Below, one piece after another: positions 18,659 through 25,476 of a stretch of 64,000 nucleotides of DNA (its first letter is position 1; each line of letters begins with the position of its first letter). The translations under genes and the position numbers were made by a program. The stretch is from Roseburia hominis A2-183 (lineage in GTDB: Bacteria > Bacillota > Clostridia > Lachnospirales > Lachnospiraceae). The notes under the pieces were generated by a model, which ran no database searches, was not told the DNA's origin, and saw only the letters and a program-made list of their open reading frames with translations. Location: NCBI RefSeq assembly GCF_000225345.1, contig NC_015977.1:2215501-2279500 (forward strand). Direction: 5' to 3'.

Positions 18659-18925
18659 TTACAGCCCGCTTCTTTGCCGCAGCAGGAAATCCGTCAGCTT
18701 ATCTTGGAGAGATGGCCCGCTTTCAGCAAATTCAATTTTCACGCCAACACCACCGATGCAAAAGCAGTATGGATTTTTGACAGTCTGCAAAAATCGAGTG
18801 ATGCGCTCCTTTCGGGAAAGCGCATTGTCAAAGGTCATACCGCTCACATCAGGCAGGGACTCGGCAGCCACCGCGCCAATGTCAACGCTTCTCATTTGTT
18901 CAAGTTCCTGTGTAGTTAATTTCAC
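18659..18925 (-). CDS. DUF6870-like small protein
   Basis: The 88-residue product (KLTTQELEQMRSVDI...) has a middle segment NPYCFCIGGVGVKIEF typical, from memory, of DUF6870 proteins of Firmicutes ICEs. The start is a GTG at 18925, placed 6 nt after AAGGAGG; the ATG-initiated longer frame to 19111 has no support. It lies between the sigma-like gene and the recombinase and may help control excision, but function is unknown. Confidence 0.75.
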   Translation of the reverse strand: MKLTTQELEQMRSVDIGAVAAESLPDVSGMTFDNALSRKERITRFLQTVKNPYCFCIGGVGVKIEFAESGPSLQDKLTDFLLRQRSGL

Positions 18926-19025
18926 GGTAAACCTCCTTCGCAGATTGATAGAACGCCTCCCTCTGTTTGGTAGGGAAACGCAACAGGCCAGCACCACTGG
19001 GATGCTGGCCTGTTGCCTTACTCCA

Positions 19026-19048
19026 CCTTGGGACACTTTGTCTCGAGG
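19026..19048. repeat. ICE palindrome copy 2
   Basis: CCTTGGGACA, CTT, TGTCTCGAGG. It lies about 100 bp upstream of the DUF6870-like gene. Confidence 0.85.
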
Positions 19049-19071
19049 TTTATTATAGTTTTTGAATATTA

Positions 19072-19136
19072 GAGAGCGCCGCACATATTTACTTGGCCTG
19101 TCCAAAGACAATCTTTATTTTCTGTGCGGCGCTCTC
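19072..19136. repeat. Long perfect inverted repeat
   Basis: The 14-bp arms GAGAGCGCCGCACA (19072-19085) and TGTGCGGCGCTCTC (19123-19136) flank a 37-nt loop. No T run follows on either strand, so it is not a standard terminator. It lies in a gene-free stretch (18,926-19,394) after the sigma-like gene; the remainder of that stretch shows only palindrome copy 2. Confidence 0.75.
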
Positions 19137-19394
19137 AACGCAAGTAAAGCGACACGCCCGGAGGAACAGGCAGCCAACCTGTTCAGCGCCGGATCATGGC
19201 CTTGGGATGGCCGGGCTCATTTACGATGTTGGTGTTGTTCGCTCAATCTCTTTTTGGAAATGTCACCGCGCACCCACCGTCTGGCTCCCCGAACTTACTC
19301 AGGGTTGCCGTTATTCCCTTGCGTTAGGAAGAAAACCTCCTCTCATAAACCGAGACATTTTTTCATCAATTCCAAGTGGGTTAAGATGAAAAAA

Positions 19395-19805
19395 TCAAAA
19401 AGTTTTTTTCATGCGTTCAAGGCCACGCTTGATCGACTGGCGAATAGACTCCTCATGTACGCCCTCGGCCTCGGCAATTTCCTTAATCGACTTGCCAAGA
19501 ATGATATGTGCGTCAATTCTGCGGCCCTGAATCTCCGGCAGAGAATTGAGAGCGTTCCACAGACGAAGAAAGGTTTCCATTCGTTCAAGGAGCTCCTGCG
19601 GGGTCGGCTCATGCAGGCAAGCGGAATATTCAATCCCGTCATCGCAGTCCAAAGAATACTGCGCCTTGTGCCGGGAGAGCCGCCGCTGGTAGGCCATTTC
19701 ATAGCGGGCATCGGCCTTGAATACCTCGGCCACCTCGTCAGAAACTTCGATAAGCTGATCCTGCGTGTACCAATAATAAAAATCTTTCAGATTGATAGTA
19801 GTCAT
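19395..19805 (-). CDS. Sigma-70-like regulatory factor of the ICE
   Basis: The 136-residue protein has an N-terminal TTINLKDFYYWYTQDQLIEVSDEV segment and a C-terminal sigma region 4-type helix-turn-helix (GKSIKEIAEAEGVHEESIRQSIKRGLERM). Proteins of this type are common in Firmicutes mobile elements and are thought to drive element genes. I start it at the ATG at 19805 after GGAGG. It is preceded by a leader peptide, a terminator-like hairpin and a palindrome copy, so its expression is likely controlled by premature termination. Confidence 0.85.
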   Translation of the reverse strand: MTTINLKDFYYWYTQDQLIEVSDEVAEVFKADARYEMAYQRRLSRHKAQYSLDCDDGIEYSACLHEPTPQELLERMETFLRLWNALNSLPEIQGRRIDAHIILGKSIKEIAEAEGVHEESIRQSIKRGLERMKKTF

Positions 19806-19880
19806 CGTAAAATCCTCCATTTCAGTTTGTTCGGGGTTGGTCGGAAACGAAATGGAGTAACGGCGGAGAACGGCACCGCA

Positions 19881-19903
19881 CCTCGGGACACTTTGTCTCG
19901 AAG
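19881..19903. repeat. ICE palindrome copy 3
   Basis: CCTCGGGACA, CTT, TGTCTCGAAG. It lies between the attenuator hairpin and the sigma-like gene. Confidence 0.85.
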
Positions 19904-19907
19904 TCTG

Positions 19908-19951
19908 GAAAGCAAAATGCGCCTGCGCGACACAAAGCCGCACAAGCGCAT
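19908..19951 (-). terminator. Attenuator-like terminator before the sigma-like gene
   Basis: On the minus strand a 13-bp stem with two G-U pairs (ATGCGCTTGTGCG with CGCGCAGGCGCAT), a 9-nt loop and a T-rich tail lie between the leader peptide and the sigma-like gene. The equivalent position in IME-B (54,041-54,077) also holds a terminator hairpin of different sequence. Confidence 0.7.
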
Positions 19952-20018
19952 GAAAATATATTATCGGTTATGTACTGTTTAATTTCACATTCAAAGCCGG
20001 ACTGCTCCGATGGAGGGG

Positions 20019-20075
20019 CTACGCTTTTTTTAGCTGGTGCAGATCATGGATACTGCGAAACAAAAAGAAGGACAC
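20019..20075 (-). CDS. Leader peptide, 18 residues
   Basis: A GTG start at 20075 lies 10 nt after GGAGG and encodes an 18-residue peptide with the core DLHQLKKA near its end. IME-B has the same core at the same place in a 35-residue peptide. The peptide is basic and very short; its role is probably to let ribosome position govern the downstream terminator. This is inferred from layout and from conservation between the two elements. Confidence 0.6.
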   Translation of the reverse strand: MSFFLFRSIHDLHQLKKA

Positions 20076-20107
20076 GGTAAATTAACCTCCAATCGGCTAC
20101 CGTGTCC
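20070..20107 (-). promoter_or_regulatory. Hairpin masking the leader-peptide start
   Basis: Perfect 10-bp arms GGACACGGTA and TACCGTGTCC enclose the SD sequence in the loop and put the GTG start in the 3' arm. In IME-B the same fold is made from a different stem sequence, so pairing rather than sequence is conserved. Confidence 0.65.
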
Positions 20108-20141
20108 CTGCAAGTCGTCATAGGATTGTGTAAACGCAAAG

Positions 20142-20230
20142 AAACGGCGGCTCTGAAAATCAAAGCCGCCGTTTCATAGGCGCGTGAAAATGTGTCTGCT
20201 CTGCGACGGCTTTTTTTCTTTTGCCGTCGC
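20142..20230 (-). terminator. Conserved double-hairpin block after the cargo ABC genes
   Basis: A perfect stem AAACGGCGGCT/AGCCGCCGTTT (20142-20174) and a second hairpin GCGACGGC/GCCGTCGC with a T-rich loop (20203-20230) lie directly after the ABC permease stop. On the minus strand the first stem is followed by TTTCTTTG. Almost the same ~90 bp stands at 54,290-54,376 in IME-B after an unrelated cargo. Confidence 0.7.
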
Positions 20231-20251
20231 GCGGCAGATTAACATATGAAA

Positions 20252-22060
20252 CTATAATTCATTGATGGTTGCAGTAATCGACATATTGCGAATTCGTTTT
20301 GCCGGAGCATATACAGCTGCGATTGCCGCAATCGAGACAAACAGAAGAATAATGCCCAAAGAGATAATTGGGAACTGCCACACAGCAGATGGAAAATGCC
20401 CTGCAATAAGGAAATCATACAGCGATTTGCTAAGCGGCAAGCCAATAGCACAACCAACAACGCACCCCAAAACAGCATAGGTGAAGGCTTCACAGGCAAT
20501 CATTTTCGTCATTTGCCGTTCATCCATTCCTACTGCCCGCATAGCTCCATATTGCTTCATTCTGGCAGACACACTCATGGAAATGCTATTGACAATGTTC
20601 ATTACCGTTACCAGTGCAATAATTGCCAAAAACGCATAAACACAGAAAACAAAAGCCATATAAGTTCCCGTAGTGCGCTCGTCGCGTTTATCTCGAAAGC
20701 TATATGTTTGATCTACGGAATTCTGGATTGCCTGAACATTTTCGTCCGTAACATCTCCCGTTGTTTGTATCAGCACAAGAGAATAACCTTCCTCTCCTGT
20801 CAAACGGACAAATGTTTCATCAGAGGTAATCAATGTGAGCTTTCCATTTGTCAATCCATTCTCACTAAATGGGTCGTTTTTTAACAGTCCGGCTATGGTA
20901 AGGGTTTCATCCCCAATCTGAACAGTGTCACCGATTTTCCATGTGCTGTCCTGATCGGATGTTGCCAAAACAAAATTGCTGTCCCCAAAAACTTTGGACA
21001 GATCACTCCCCCTTTTCAAAGCACTGTCTTTTTTCAGACATTGTAAATCAAAATCATCATAAGAAATCATGTCGGTTGTACCGGAAAATCCGGTATCGCT
21101 ATTTAATCTGGCAGGAACATCAAACGCGCTACGCCGCCCGTAAACCTCTCTCACTCCATCCATTGCACGGATGGATGTAAGCAATTCCCGAGGAATCGCA
21201 TTACCGTCATCACTTGCAATATCAATATCTGATGTGGCAGCTGACTGAGGTATCAAATAATCCACAAAATCGATCATAACGGAAAAACTCAAAAATAAGA
21301 TGATACTAAGTGCAAAAGAACCTGTCATCAGAAATAAATTTTTCTTCCCGGAGACCGCATGGTCGATACCGAGAAGCGCTTCAATCTTTCCGAATCCTGT
21401 ATACTGGCAATGATGCATTGTTTTTCCGTGGTCTGCATTTCCAGACACCGCTGTGATAGGAGATACTTTCGCGGCATGTTTCGCCGGAGCATTTGCGGCA
21501 ATCAGTACAGTAATCAGTCCCACAAAGATACCGCAAGCAATGCCAAAAATACTAATGCCAAAGAGAGGAATATCAGAAAATTCTTCTTTGACTACAAAAC
21601 GCAGTACCGCGCAAAGTCCCCATGTAGTAACAACCCCTAAAACAAGACCGATGGGTACAGCCGTTTTGCACCAGTTCAATGCCTCCAGACGAACAAACCG
21701 AATAATCTGCTGCTTACTCATACCAATGCAACGCATCATTCCAAAAAATTTAGTTCTCTGGGCAACGCTGCTGTTCATGCTGCTGGAAATCATCAAAACG
21801 CCTGCAATCAAAATCAGCAGGAACAGAACAACCGCAACAGAAAGAAGGGTTTGCCCCATGGAACTGCCGAGCAAGTCTCCAATAGAGAAACTTCCATGCT
21901 TACCAACCAATCGGGCCTGTTCCATCCGAAAACCCATTTCTGCCATACTGAATACTGCTGTTACCATAAACACAGCAAATACAATGCAAAGCAGCGTCAT
22001 ACGATTTTGTCGGCGGTGAACTTTAGCGGAGATGGGAATAAGACTAAGATAGCTTTTCAT
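20252..22060 (-). CDS. FtsX-type ABC transporter permease
   Basis: The 602-residue membrane protein contains two FtsX-like units of about four membrane segments each; the second carries a large extracellular domain (about residues 255-455). Each unit ends with the family-typical APAK motif. Together with the ATPase upstream it forms a MacB-like transporter, a class often used in Firmicutes for peptide-antibiotic resistance or peptide export. It overlaps the ATPase stop by 4 bases and is the last gene of the cargo operon. Confidence 0.9.
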   Translation of the reverse strand: MKSYLSLIPISAKVHRRQNRMTLLCIVFAVFMVTAVFSMAEMGFRMEQARLVGKHGSFSIGDLLGSSMGQTLLSVAVVLFLLILIAGVLMISSSMNSSVAQRTKFFGMMRCIGMSKQQIIRFVRLEALNWCKTAVPIGLVLGVVTTWGLCAVLRFVVKEEFSDIPLFGISIFGIACGIFVGLITVLIAANAPAKHAAKVSPITAVSGNADHGKTMHHCQYTGFGKIEALLGIDHAVSGKKNLFLMTGSFALSIILFLSFSVMIDFVDYLIPQSAATSDIDIASDDGNAIPRELLTSIRAMDGVREVYGRRSAFDVPARLNSDTGFSGTTDMISYDDFDLQCLKKDSALKRGSDLSKVFGDSNFVLATSDQDSTWKIGDTVQIGDETLTIAGLLKNDPFSENGLTNGKLTLITSDETFVRLTGEEGYSLVLIQTTGDVTDENVQAIQNSVDQTYSFRDKRDERTTGTYMAFVFCVYAFLAIIALVTVMNIVNSISMSVSARMKQYGAMRAVGMDERQMTKMIACEAFTYAVLGCVVGCAIGLPLSKSLYDFLIAGHFPSAVWQFPIISLGIILLFVSIAAIAAVYAPAKRIRNMSITATINEL

Positions 22061-22740
22061 TCACGGCACCTCCCAAAATCAGTCAAAGTACCATCCGATA
22101 CCTGTAATACCCGGTCTGCCGTTTGCGCAATACTGCGGTTGTGGGTAATCATAATGATGGTCTGCTCGTATTTTTTCGATGTTTCTTTGAGCAATGCTAT
22201 GACCTCACTGCTGTTTTGTGAGTCCAAATTTCCTGTTGGCTCGTCTGCCAGAATCAGAGAAGGACGGGTAATCAATGCGCGGCCAATCGCCACTCTCTGC
22301 TGCTGGCCGCCGGATAACTGGCTCGGCAAATGGTTACGGCGTTCTTTCAGATTAAGAACAGTAAGCAGTTCTTCCAGATATTTTTTGTCCGGCTTCTGAT
22401 AGTCAAGCAGTACAGGAAAAATAATATTTTGCTCTACCGTAAGCTCTGGCACAAGGTTGAACGCCTGAAAAATAAATCCGATATTTCTGCGACGGAAGAC
22501 GGTCAACTTCTTGTCGTTCATAGAAAAAATATCCTTGCCGTCAATCAATACCTTACCCGACGTAGGCGTGTCCAATGCGCCGATCATATTCAGCAACGTA
22601 CTTTTACCAGAACCGGATTCTCCAACGATTGCCACATATTCTCCTTTGGGAACAGAAAAACTAACATCTTTCAAAGCCTTGACTGTGGTTTCTCCGCTGC
22701 CATAGGTTTTACAAATATTTTTGACTTCTAATAAGTTCAT
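22057..22740 (-). CDS. MacB/LolD-type ABC ATPase
   Basis: The 227-residue ATPase has Walker A GESGSGKST near residue 40, signature LSGGQQQRVAIGRAL near 140 and Walker B LILADEPTGNLDS. It belongs to the family that works with FtsX-type permeases and partners the gene it overlaps. Direct repeats upstream suggest that the adjacent response regulator controls it. Confidence 0.95.
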   Translation of the reverse strand: MNLLEVKNICKTYGSGETTVKALKDVSFSVPKGEYVAIVGESGSGKSTLLNMIGALDTPTSGKVLIDGKDIFSMNDKKLTVFRRRNIGFIFQAFNLVPELTVEQNIIFPVLLDYQKPDKKYLEELLTVLNLKERRNHLPSQLSGGQQQRVAIGRALITRPSLILADEPTGNLDSQNSSEVIALLKETSKKYEQTIIMITHNRSIAQTADRVLQVSDGTLTDFGRCRE

Positions 22741-22812
22741 CGTGCAAACACCTCTTTCTCAATGATTTTGCTGTCGTAAACGGGTAAACTTTCGTTCCTG
22801 TTTACGATGGAA

Positions 22813-22857
22813 AGAATAGCACCCTAATATTACTGTAGCCCTACAACCAGCCTACAA
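22813..22857 (-). promoter_or_regulatory. Promoter of the cargo ABC genes with regulator boxes
   Basis: On the minus strand TTGTAGG occurs twice with an 11-bp period (22857-22851 and 22846-22840), as expected for an OmpR-type regulator dimer, about 21 bp before a TATTCT -10 (22818-22813). The boxes overlap the stop of the kinase gene. The untranslated leader holds an 8-bp inverted repeat TCGTAAAC/GTTTACGA. Confidence 0.5.
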
Positions 22858-23889
22858 TTTTGTAGGAATTGGGAAGTTCATTATAAAACTCGTTCCAATT
22901 CCTAATTCACTTTCCACTTCTATTAGGCCTCCATGAGCTTCGATAATCGCTTTTGCCAACGGCAGGCCAAGCCCGATCCCCTGTGTATCCTTTGAAAAAC
23001 GGCTGCGATAAAACCTTTTGAAGATATGGTGTAAATCTTCTGGATGAATTCCGCACCCGTTATCCTTTATTGTGATTTGAACAGCGGAGGGTAGTGCCGT
23101 CCATTTGATGTAAATGGTATCGCCCTTTCCTGTATGGTCAAGTGCATTTTTTACAATATTGCCAATCGCTTCGCCCAACCAATCACGGTCACAGAAAAGA
23201 GAAATATCATCTGCACCAGATAATACGATTTCTTTCTGTTCCTGCTTGGCACGATATGCAAAGTGTAGCTCCAAATCCTGCATCATATCCGCTACATTTT
23301 CTATTTCCTTTTCAAATGCAATAGAACCAGCGTCCAACTTTGTGATTTTGAGAAGGTTTTGCACCAGCACTTCAATACGGTCCAACTCCTGCTCGGACAG
23401 ATTAGCAAATTCTTTCACAGAGGACACTTCTATATCCTCGTCCTGAAGCAGTCCGTTATAAATGTTCAGAGCTGCCAGTGGTGTTTTCAGTTGGTGTGAA
23501 ATGTCGGAGATTGTATTTTTCAAAAACTCTTTCTCTCGCAACTCGTTATCTGCATGGGCATTTAACACTGCCGCTAAAGAATTGATGGAATGAAACAGAC
23601 GGTACAATTCGCCCTCATTGTCACATTCAATACGGGCATTGCGATCACCATCAAGATACGCATTGATTTGTAATATCGCCTGCTCCATGATCTGATTTTG
23701 CCGATTAAAATATACAAAGCAGACTGCCCATACAGCACCGCCAGCCAATAGAAAAAGGATTAGCAATAACAGAGAAAGCCGGCGATATGACAGCCACAGA
23801 AAAACCTCGGCTAAGAGAAATGTAATCCCAAAAACCAGTGAAAGCGAAAGAAATAGATTTTTGATTTCTTTATTTGCCAGTATCTTCAT
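22852..23889 (-). CDS. Sensor histidine kinase of the ICE cargo module
   Basis: The 345-residue kinase has two closely spaced membrane helices near the N-terminus with almost no extracellular loop, an H box (ISDISHQLKTPLAAL), an N box (IGNIVKNALDHT) and G boxes (KDNGCGI, GIGLGLPLA). The short sensor suggests intramembrane sensing or signalling through the transporter. The ATG at 23889 follows GAGGTG; the regulator gene ends 8 bp upstream. Confidence 0.92.
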   Translation of the reverse strand: MKILANKEIKNLFLSLSLVFGITFLLAEVFLWLSYRRLSLLLLILFLLAGGAVWAVCFVYFNRQNQIMEQAILQINAYLDGDRNARIECDNEGELYRLFHSINSLAAVLNAHADNELREKEFLKNTISDISHQLKTPLAALNIYNGLLQDEDIEVSSVKEFANLSEQELDRIEVLVQNLLKITKLDAGSIAFEKEIENVADMMQDLELHFAYRAKQEQKEIVLSGADDISLFCDRDWLGEAIGNIVKNALDHTGKGDTIYIKWTALPSAVQITIKDNGCGIHPEDLHHIFKRFYRSRFSKDTQGIGLGLPLAKAIIEAHGGLIEVESELGIGTSFIMNFPIPTKL

Positions 23890-23897
23890 TCTGCACC

Positions 23898-24584
23898 TCA
23901 CCCGATAATATTCCATTTATATCCCATACCTCGAACAGTCAGGAGCATTTGTGGTTCACTTGGATTATCCTCGATCTTCATACGAAGCCGACGCATATAG
24001 ACCGTAAGGGTACTACTGTCGATATAATTCCCGTCGCAATCCCATAGCTTATCTAAAATTTGTCCCTTTGTCAGCACCATGCTTGGGTTTCGCATAAACA
24101 AGCACAGTAGCTTGTATTCCGCGGCAGTCAAATCCAACAGCACCCCATTTTTGAAAACCTGTCCTTGCAGCAAAAGAACCTTGATGCCATTCGACTGCAA
24201 TTCTGTGTCTGCTGCTTGAAAAGAATTTGCACGTCGAAGTAAGGCGTTAATCCTTGAAACGAGAACCCCCAGTTTGAACGGTTTTGTGATATAGTCATCA
24301 CCTCCAATATCCAGCCCCATAATAATACTTGTTTCCTCATCCGAAGCCGTCAGAAAAATAATTGGCACCTTTGATGTAAGTCGAACTCTTTTGCAAAAGT
24401 CAAAGCCAGACCCATCTGGCAGAGATATGTCCAACACCAACAAATCATATTTTCCGTCTGTCCACAATTTCTCCGCTTCTTTGAGCGTTCTGGCGATATT
24501 TAATTCAAATCCCTGCTTTTTGAAAGCAAAAGAAAGCCCGTTGATCAGGCTTAGATCATCTTCAAGAAGTAATATATTACTCAT
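23898..24584 (-). CDS. OmpR-family response regulator of the ICE cargo module
   Basis: The 228-residue protein has a receiver domain with acidic pocket (LEDD), phospho-acceptor Asp in LLVLDISLPDGSG and Lys in YITKPF, followed by a winged-helix DNA-binding domain (LTVYMRRLRMKIEDNP). The start is the ATG at 24584, overlapping the end of the helix-turn-helix gene by 8 bases. It should bind the TTGTAGG repeats near 22,850 and switch on the ABC genes. Confidence 0.93.
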   Translation of the reverse strand: MSNILLLEDDLSLINGLSFAFKKQGFELNIARTLKEAEKLWTDGKYDLLVLDISLPDGSGFDFCKRVRLTSKVPIIFLTASDEETSIIMGLDIGGDDYITKPFKLGVLVSRINALLRRANSFQAADTELQSNGIKVLLLQGQVFKNGVLLDLTAAEYKLLCLFMRNPSMVLTKGQILDKLWDCDGNYIDSSTLTVYMRRLRMKIEDNPSEPQMLLTVRGMGYKWNIIG

Positions 24585-24765
24585 ACTTTTCTGCCTTTCC
24601 TTGTTTTGTTCGACCATCAATCGGCTTTTCCGCATCCTTTGGAATTAGCCAGATAGTTGCCATCTTTACAGCGCCGGGGATACGCCCAGCAGCGCAATAG
24701 TAATTTACTCTACGAGGTGTCACGCCCCATTTTTCGGCGGCCTCTTTTAGTGTCATATAATCCAT
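24577..24765 (-). CDS. Small helix-turn-helix (excisionase-fold) protein
   Basis: The 62-residue protein (MDYMTLKEAAEKWGVTP...) has a MerR/excisionase-type winged helix with the core EAAEKWGVTPRRVNYYC. It is followed in an overlapping frame by the response regulator. A near-identical protein occupies the same spot in IME-B. It may regulate the operon or act as a directionality factor; being at the cargo rather than next to the recombinase favours regulation. Confidence 0.85.
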   Translation of the reverse strand: MDYMTLKEAAEKWGVTPRRVNYYCAAGRIPGAVKMATIWLIPKDAEKPIDGRTKQGKAEKYE

Positions 24766-24785
24766 TCTGCACCTCCATAGAGTAT

Positions 24786-24814
24786 ATTATAGTTCTTCGA
24801 CTCGAACAATACAA
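24786..24814 (-). promoter_or_regulatory. Cargo-module promoter
   Basis: On the minus strand TTGTAT and TATAAT are 17 bp apart and the spacer contains GTTC...GAAC half-sites. The same promoter layout precedes the equivalent gene in IME-B (59,346-59,374). The divergent XRE gene starts 102 bp away and its product is the likely repressor. Confidence 0.65.
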
Positions 24815-24915
24815 GTTTGGGAAGAAAAGAATATGAAATTAAATAGTCAGTAGTATGAAATACACAATCGTTCAAATAATATCACATGAAATGTAAAATC
24901 ATATCAGGTGATGTT

Positions 24916-25275
24916 ATGAAGATAGAACGAGATGAAAGACGCTTTGATTTTCACGATATAGGGCTCGCCATCAAGCGTGCAAGAGAAGCCAGCGGCATGA
25001 CACAGGAGCAACTGGCCTATATTGTTGACCGCGCTCCGCGTACCATTATGTATAACGAAAATGACGGCCAGCATCCAAGCCTCAACACCTTTTATCAGAT
25101 GGTCACAATGTTTGATATATCGGTGGATCAATACTTTTACCCGTCCCAAAATAGCGGGAGCGAGTGCAGAAAGCGGATTGATGCCATGTTGAACGCCTTG
25201 GACGAAAGAGAATTGAAAATCGTTGAAGCTACAATCCAAGCAATGAAAGCATCGAAAGAAACGGAGGAAACGTAA
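24916..25275 (+). CDS. XRE-family transcriptional regulator
   Basis: The 119-residue protein has an N-terminal HTH (AIKRAREASGMTQEQLAYIVDRAPRTI) and a helical C-terminus. It is transcribed away from the helix-turn-helix/regulator operon and probably binds the promoter between them. The start ATG at 24916 follows AGGTG. A perfect terminator stem lies at its stop codon. Confidence 0.9.
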   Translation: MKIERDERRFDFHDIGLAIKRAREASGMTQEQLAYIVDRAPRTIMYNENDGQHPSLNTFYQMVTMFDISVDQYFYPSQNSGSECRKRIDAMLNALDERELKIVEATIQAMKASKETEET

Positions 25276-25299
25276 AAGAAAGCGTAACCTCCGTTTTTT
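25260..25299 (+). terminator. Terminator of the XRE gene
   Basis: The 8-bp stem AACGGAGG/CCTCCGTT is followed by six T. The 5' arm overlaps the last codons of the gene. Confidence 0.75.
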
Positions 25300-25319
25300 G
25301 CGCCATGTTGCGGGTTGCG

Positions 25320-25410
25320 CGTTTTGGCAAGCAATTCGGGTGTGGCCACACTCCGAAATTTTTGCAGGGCGCAGGGCCCGCAAAAATGCTTGTTGGGGAG
25401 CTCCCCAAAC
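25320..25410. other. Candidate oriT region of the outer ICE
   Basis: A cluster of inverted repeats next to the relaxase gene includes GTGTGGCCACAC, TTTTTGC...GCAAAAA and the perfect palindrome TTGGGGAGCTCCCCAA (25393-25408). The segments CTTGTTGGGGAG and CCCCAAACCC recur in IME-A, also next to mobilization genes. No nick site can be named from sequence alone. Confidence 0.45.
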
Positions 25411-25417
25411 CCGCTGT

Positions 25418-25442
25418 ACTTCGGGACAAATTGTCCCAAAGT
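25418..25442. repeat. ICE palindrome copy 4
   Basis: ACTTCGGGACA, AAT, TGTCCCAAAGT. It lies 35 bp after the relaxase stop and next to the candidate oriT. Confidence 0.85.
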
Positions 25443-25476
25443 CCCGGTGCGCTGCACCGTAGTCTGCGGCCCGTCA

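Noticed and set aside
19093..19389. Plus-strand open frame of 98 codons after the sigma-like gene
   Set aside because: It starts inside the 14-bp dyad, has no ribosome site and no recognisable domain.
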